A stretch of DNA of 64,000 nt, taken from positions 434,001-498,000 of the forward strand of contig NZ_CP108364.1 of NCBI RefSeq assembly GCF_035946055.1, given 5' to 3'. The translations under genes and the position numbers were made by a program. Every line of letters begins with the position of its first letter. Position 1 is the first letter of the stretch. The DNA comes from Streptomyces sp. NBC_01341 (GTDB lineage: Bacteria > Actinomycetota > Actinomycetes > Streptomycetales > Streptomycetaceae). Below the pieces are notes generated by a model. It made no database searches. It saw only the letters and a list, made by a program, of their open reading frames with translations, and was not told where the DNA came from. Of the stretch, positions 61,701 to 64,000 are shown piece after piece.

Positions 61701-62747
61701 ATGACTGAGCACGCCGTACGACGCCCCGTGGTGCCCGAGGCCACGCCGGAACTCCGCGCTGCCGACGACTTCGATGCCCGCACCCTGCGTGCGGAGACCT
61801 CGGCCCGCTTCACCGCTGCCGTGGCCGCGATCGAGGCGGGTGAGTTGCGCTTCCCGCTGCCCGGGGGCGGGGCAACCGCCGAGCGCTTCGCCTCTCTGCA
61901 GGCCACCGCCGAGGACGATCTGTGCCTCGCCCGGCTCGTGGAGGGGCACGCTGACGCACTCGCGATCCTCGCCGAGCTGGACGGTCCCGCCCCCGTGCCC
62001 GGGAGCCGCTGGGGCGTGTGGGCGGCGGAGCCTCCCGGCGAGCGCCTCTCCGCCACACGGGACGCCGAGGGACGGTGGAGCGTGAGCGGTGTCAAACAGT
62101 ACTGCTCGGGCGCGCACAGCTGCACTCACGCGCTGGTCACCGCTCATGCGGAGGACGGTCGGCGTCTCTTCGCCGTACCGCTGACCGACGAGACGTTCCA
62201 GCCTGTCGAGGGCACCTGGCAGGCGCTCGGCATGGCCGGCTCCGACACCCCGAACGTGCGATTCCGCTCGGCTGCGGCCGAACCGGTAGGAGACGTCGAG
62301 GGGTACGTCAACCGGCCGGGCTTTCAGCACGGCGGCATCGGTGTGGCCGCCTGCTGGCTCGGAGGAGCGCATGCCGTGGCGCGGCCCCTGCGCACGGCGG
62401 CCGGCCGGGGCGGAGGTCCGCACACCGACGCCCACCTGGGGACCGTGGACATCGATCTGCACGTGGCCGACCTGCTCCTGAAGTCCGCTGCCGTCGACAT
62501 CGACGCCGACCCCCTGGACCTCAAGGGCGGGGCCCGACTGCGCAGCCTGCGGGTACGGGGCCTGGTCGAGGCCGTGTGCGACCGCGTACTCGGCCATGTG
62601 GGCCGGGCCACCGGTGCGGGGCCTCTCTGTCACGACACACGTCACGCGCGCAACGTCGCCGACCTCACCGTGTACACCCGCCAGCACCACGCCGAGCGCA
62701 ATCTCGCCGAACTGGGCGCGCTCGTCAGCGGCCGGGAGAAGCAGTGA
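61701..62747 (+). CDS. Acyl-CoA dehydrogenase-like flavoprotein
   Basis: A 348-residue protein of the acyl-CoA dehydrogenase fold. The middle domain reads GRWSVSGVKQYCSGAHSCTHALVTAHAEDGRRLFAVPL, then TWQALGMAGSDTPNVRFRSAAAEPVG. The last part (GIGVAACWLGGAHAVARPLR, HLGTVDIDLHVADLLLKSAA) is the helical domain. It is shorter than the usual 380 residues, and the catalytic Glu is not evident. It is first in a GTGA-coupled operon with a PIG-L enzyme and a methyltransferase. Confidence 0.8.
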   Translation: MTEHAVRRPVVPEATPELRAADDFDARTLRAETSARFTAAVAAIEAGELRFPLPGGGATAERFASLQATAEDDLCLARLVEGHADALAILAELDGPAPVPGSRWGVWAAEPPGERLSATRDAEGRWSVSGVKQYCSGAHSCTHALVTAHAEDGRRLFAVPLTDETFQPVEGTWQALGMAGSDTPNVRFRSAAAEPVGDVEGYVNRPGFQHGGIGVAACWLGGAHAVARPLRTAAGRGGGPHTDAHLGTVDIDLHVADLLLKSAAVDIDADPLDLKGGARLRSLRVRGLVEAVCDRVLGHVGRATGAGPLCHDTRHARNVADLTVYTRQHHAERNLAELGALVSGREKQ

Positions 62748-63514
62748 TCACCGGCACGGGCGACGGGACGCCCTACGCCGACGCCATCCAGGCCCCCGGC
62801 ACCGCCGAGAGCGTCTGGCGGGCGTGGAGCGGCTGGGAGAGCATGGCCGAGTTCCCACTCCCCTCACGCGGCAGGGTCGTCGTCGTGGCCGCCCACCCGG
62901 ACGACGAGGTGCTCGGACTGGGTGGCGCACTCGCCCGGCTCGCCGACGCGGGCCTCAGCCTCACCTTCGTGTCCGTGACCGACGGCGAGGGATCTCACCC
63001 GGACAGCGAGGTACTCGGCCCGAACGAACTCGCCGAGGTCCGCGCACGGGAGATCCGGACCGCCCTCGATCGGCTCGGAACCGAGAACCCGGACATCGTC
63101 CGCCTGCACGTTCCCGACTCCCGCGTGCAGGACCACGAACAGGCGGTACGGGAGGCTCTCGTCCCCCTCTTCGCCGACGCTGTTCTCGTGGCGGCACCAT
63201 GGACGGCCGACCTGCACTGCGACCACGAGGCGGCGGGCCGTGCCGCACGGGACGCGGCCCGTGAAGCCGGCGCGTCCTTCGCCGAGTACCCGGTGTGGCT
63301 GTGGCACTGGGCGCACCCAGACGACCCCCGTGTCCCCTGGCACCGGGCCGCCCGGATCTCTCTTTCCGAGGGCGTCCAGGCCCGCAAGCGGCATGCCGTG
63401 GATGCGTTCGCCTCCCAGATCCAGCCTCTGGGCCCGGGCCCCGCCGAGGCGGCCGTCCTCCCGCCCGAGGAACTGGCCCACCATCGGCGACCTTGCGAAG
63501 TGGTGTTCCTGTGA
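62744..63514 (+). CDS. PIG-L family deacetylase
   Basis: A 256-residue zinc deacetylase of the LmbE type. The zinc-binding AHPDDEVLGLGGALARLADAG is at residues 48-68, the later ADLHCDHEAAGRAA supplies the third ligand His, and WLWHWAHPDD is family-like. It removes an acetyl group from an N-acetyl-amino-sugar-like substrate. GTG 62744 overlaps the dehydrogenase stop and its stop overlaps the next start (GTGA both times), so all three are coupled. Confidence 0.85.
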   Translation: MITGTGDGTPYADAIQAPGTAESVWRAWSGWESMAEFPLPSRGRVVVVAAHPDDEVLGLGGALARLADAGLSLTFVSVTDGEGSHPDSEVLGPNELAEVRAREIRTALDRLGTENPDIVRLHVPDSRVQDHEQAVREALVPLFADAVLVAAPWTADLHCDHEAAGRAARDAAREAGASFAEYPVWLWHWAHPDDPRVPWHRAARISLSEGVQARKRHAVDAFASQIQPLGPGPAEAAVLPPEELAHHRRPCEVVFL

Positions 63515-64000
63515 GCACCCCGGCGGGCTACTTCGAGGGCATGTACCAGGGCGACGACGACCCCTGGCACCTGAAGGAGCGCTGGTACGAACAGCGCAAG
63601 TACGCGTTGACGCTCGCCTCGCTGCCAAGGGCCAGGTTCCGTAGCGCCTTCGAACCCGCCTGTTCGGTGGGCGAGCTGACAAGGCTCCTCGCTCCGCGGT
63701 GCGAGCGGCTGCTCGCCGTCGACCGGGTCGCCTCCGCTGTCGACACCGCCCGGAGCCGTACCGCCGACCTCGACCGGGTGAAGGTCGCACGGCTCGTCGT
63801 TCCGGAGGAGTGGCCTGCGGAGCGCTTCGACCTGGTCGTGCTCTCCGAACTGCTCTACTACTTCGACGAGGCGCGGCTCGACGATCTGCTGGCACGTACC
63901 ACCGCCTCGCTCGAGCCCGGAGGAACCCTGGTCACGGTGCATTGGAACCACCCAGTGCCCGAACACCTCCACACCGGTGCACAACTGGCGGAACGGCTGG
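63511..64000 (+). CDS. SAM-dependent methyltransferase, NodS-like (partial, runs off window)
   Basis: At least 163 residues of a class I methyltransferase. YFEGMYQGDDDPWHLKERWYEQRKYALTLASLP is typical of NodS/SAM-dependent enzymes that modify sugars or nodulation factors. The SAM site is AFEPACSVGELTRLLAPRCERLLAVDRV and the post-I motif FDLVVLSELLYYF. GTG 63511 overlaps the PIG-L stop. The gene is cut by the right edge. Confidence 0.85.
   Translation, partial: MSTPAGYFEGMYQGDDDPWHLKERWYEQRKYALTLASLPRARFRSAFEPACSVGELTRLLAPRCERLLAVDRVASAVDTARSRTADLDRVKVARLVVPEEWPAERFDLVVLSELLYYFDEARLDDLLARTTASLEPGGTLVTVHWNHPVPEHLHTGAQLAERL

Noticed and set aside
61214..61708. Plus-strand frame of 164 residues in the conservon upstream region
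   Set aside because: No family resemblance, no ribosome site and an Arg/Ala/Pro-rich composition. It overlaps several other equally unconvincing frames.

Overview
The window is high-GC actinobacterial DNA, almost certainly Streptomyces. Third codon positions are strongly G/C, GTG starts and GTGA/ATGA overlaps are common, and the gene families fit: a snapalysin-type protease, a conservon (cvnA-B-C-D with P450s), HxlR and CGNR/ABATE regulators, LLM flavoproteins and a Hva1_TUDOR protein. Four insertion-sequence types, mostly decayed, suggest an accessory or arm-like part of the chromosome rather than the core.

Layout. 0-4.4 kb: an intact IS5-family element, a nitrilase-superfamily hydrolase, and remnants of IS5 and IS481 transposases around a DUF4265 gene. 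4.4-10 kb: a cupin, an ArsR-like regulator coupled to an MFS exporter, and a minus-strand operon of two LLM flavoproteins (one frameshifted) followed by an F420-reductase-like oxidoreductase. 10-17 kb: membrane protein plus DedA, a two-component system, an HxlR and a GlxA-type AraC regulator, and a TDT-family transporter. 17.6-20.1 kb: SDR, divergent HxlR, and a zinc-ribbon-like protein. 20.1-25.7 kb: a TetR-controlled catabolic-looking set (isochorismatase-like hydrolase, aldehyde dehydrogenase, lipocalin-like protein, GMC oxidoreductase). 25.8-29.4 kb: truncated transposase, GNAT, PadR/HAAS pair, Bax-inhibitor-like membrane protein.

29.6-32.9 kb holds the most coherent new-looking circuit. 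A CGNR/ABATE regulator, a sulfite-oxidase-like molybdoprotein with its cytochrome b partner, and a 64-residue unknown peptide are linked by repeated TCACC-N9-GGTGA palindromes. Two of these overlap the -35 boxes of two separate promoters, and one abuts the regulator's own start codon. 33-35.8 kb: ECF sigma factor, a coiled-coil/winged-helix protein, and an alpha/beta hydrolase lacking its nucleophile Ser. 35.8-38.7 kb: a mosaic IS630 structure with one left and one right end, an accessory gene, two broken transposases and a trapped host-type gene. 39-48.6 kb: NAD kinase, AI-2E transporter, MsrA, MarR, FMN reductase, TetR, NTF2-like protein, alcohol dehydrogenase, SDR and VOC protein. 48.7-53.8 kb: GH65 phosphorylase coupled to a beta-phosphoglucomutase-like HAD, Hva1_TUDOR protein, cold-shock protein with a structured leader, and snapalysin.

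54-60.5 kb is a complete conservon on the minus strand (CvnA, CvnB, CvnC, CvnD, two P450s, then a coupled enoyl-CoA hydratase). Its CvnB is a tandem double roadblock protein, and its first P450 lacks both Glu and Arg of the ExxR motif. The window closes with a tightly coupled acyl-CoA dehydrogenase-like / PIG-L deacetylase / methyltransferase cassette running off the right edge.
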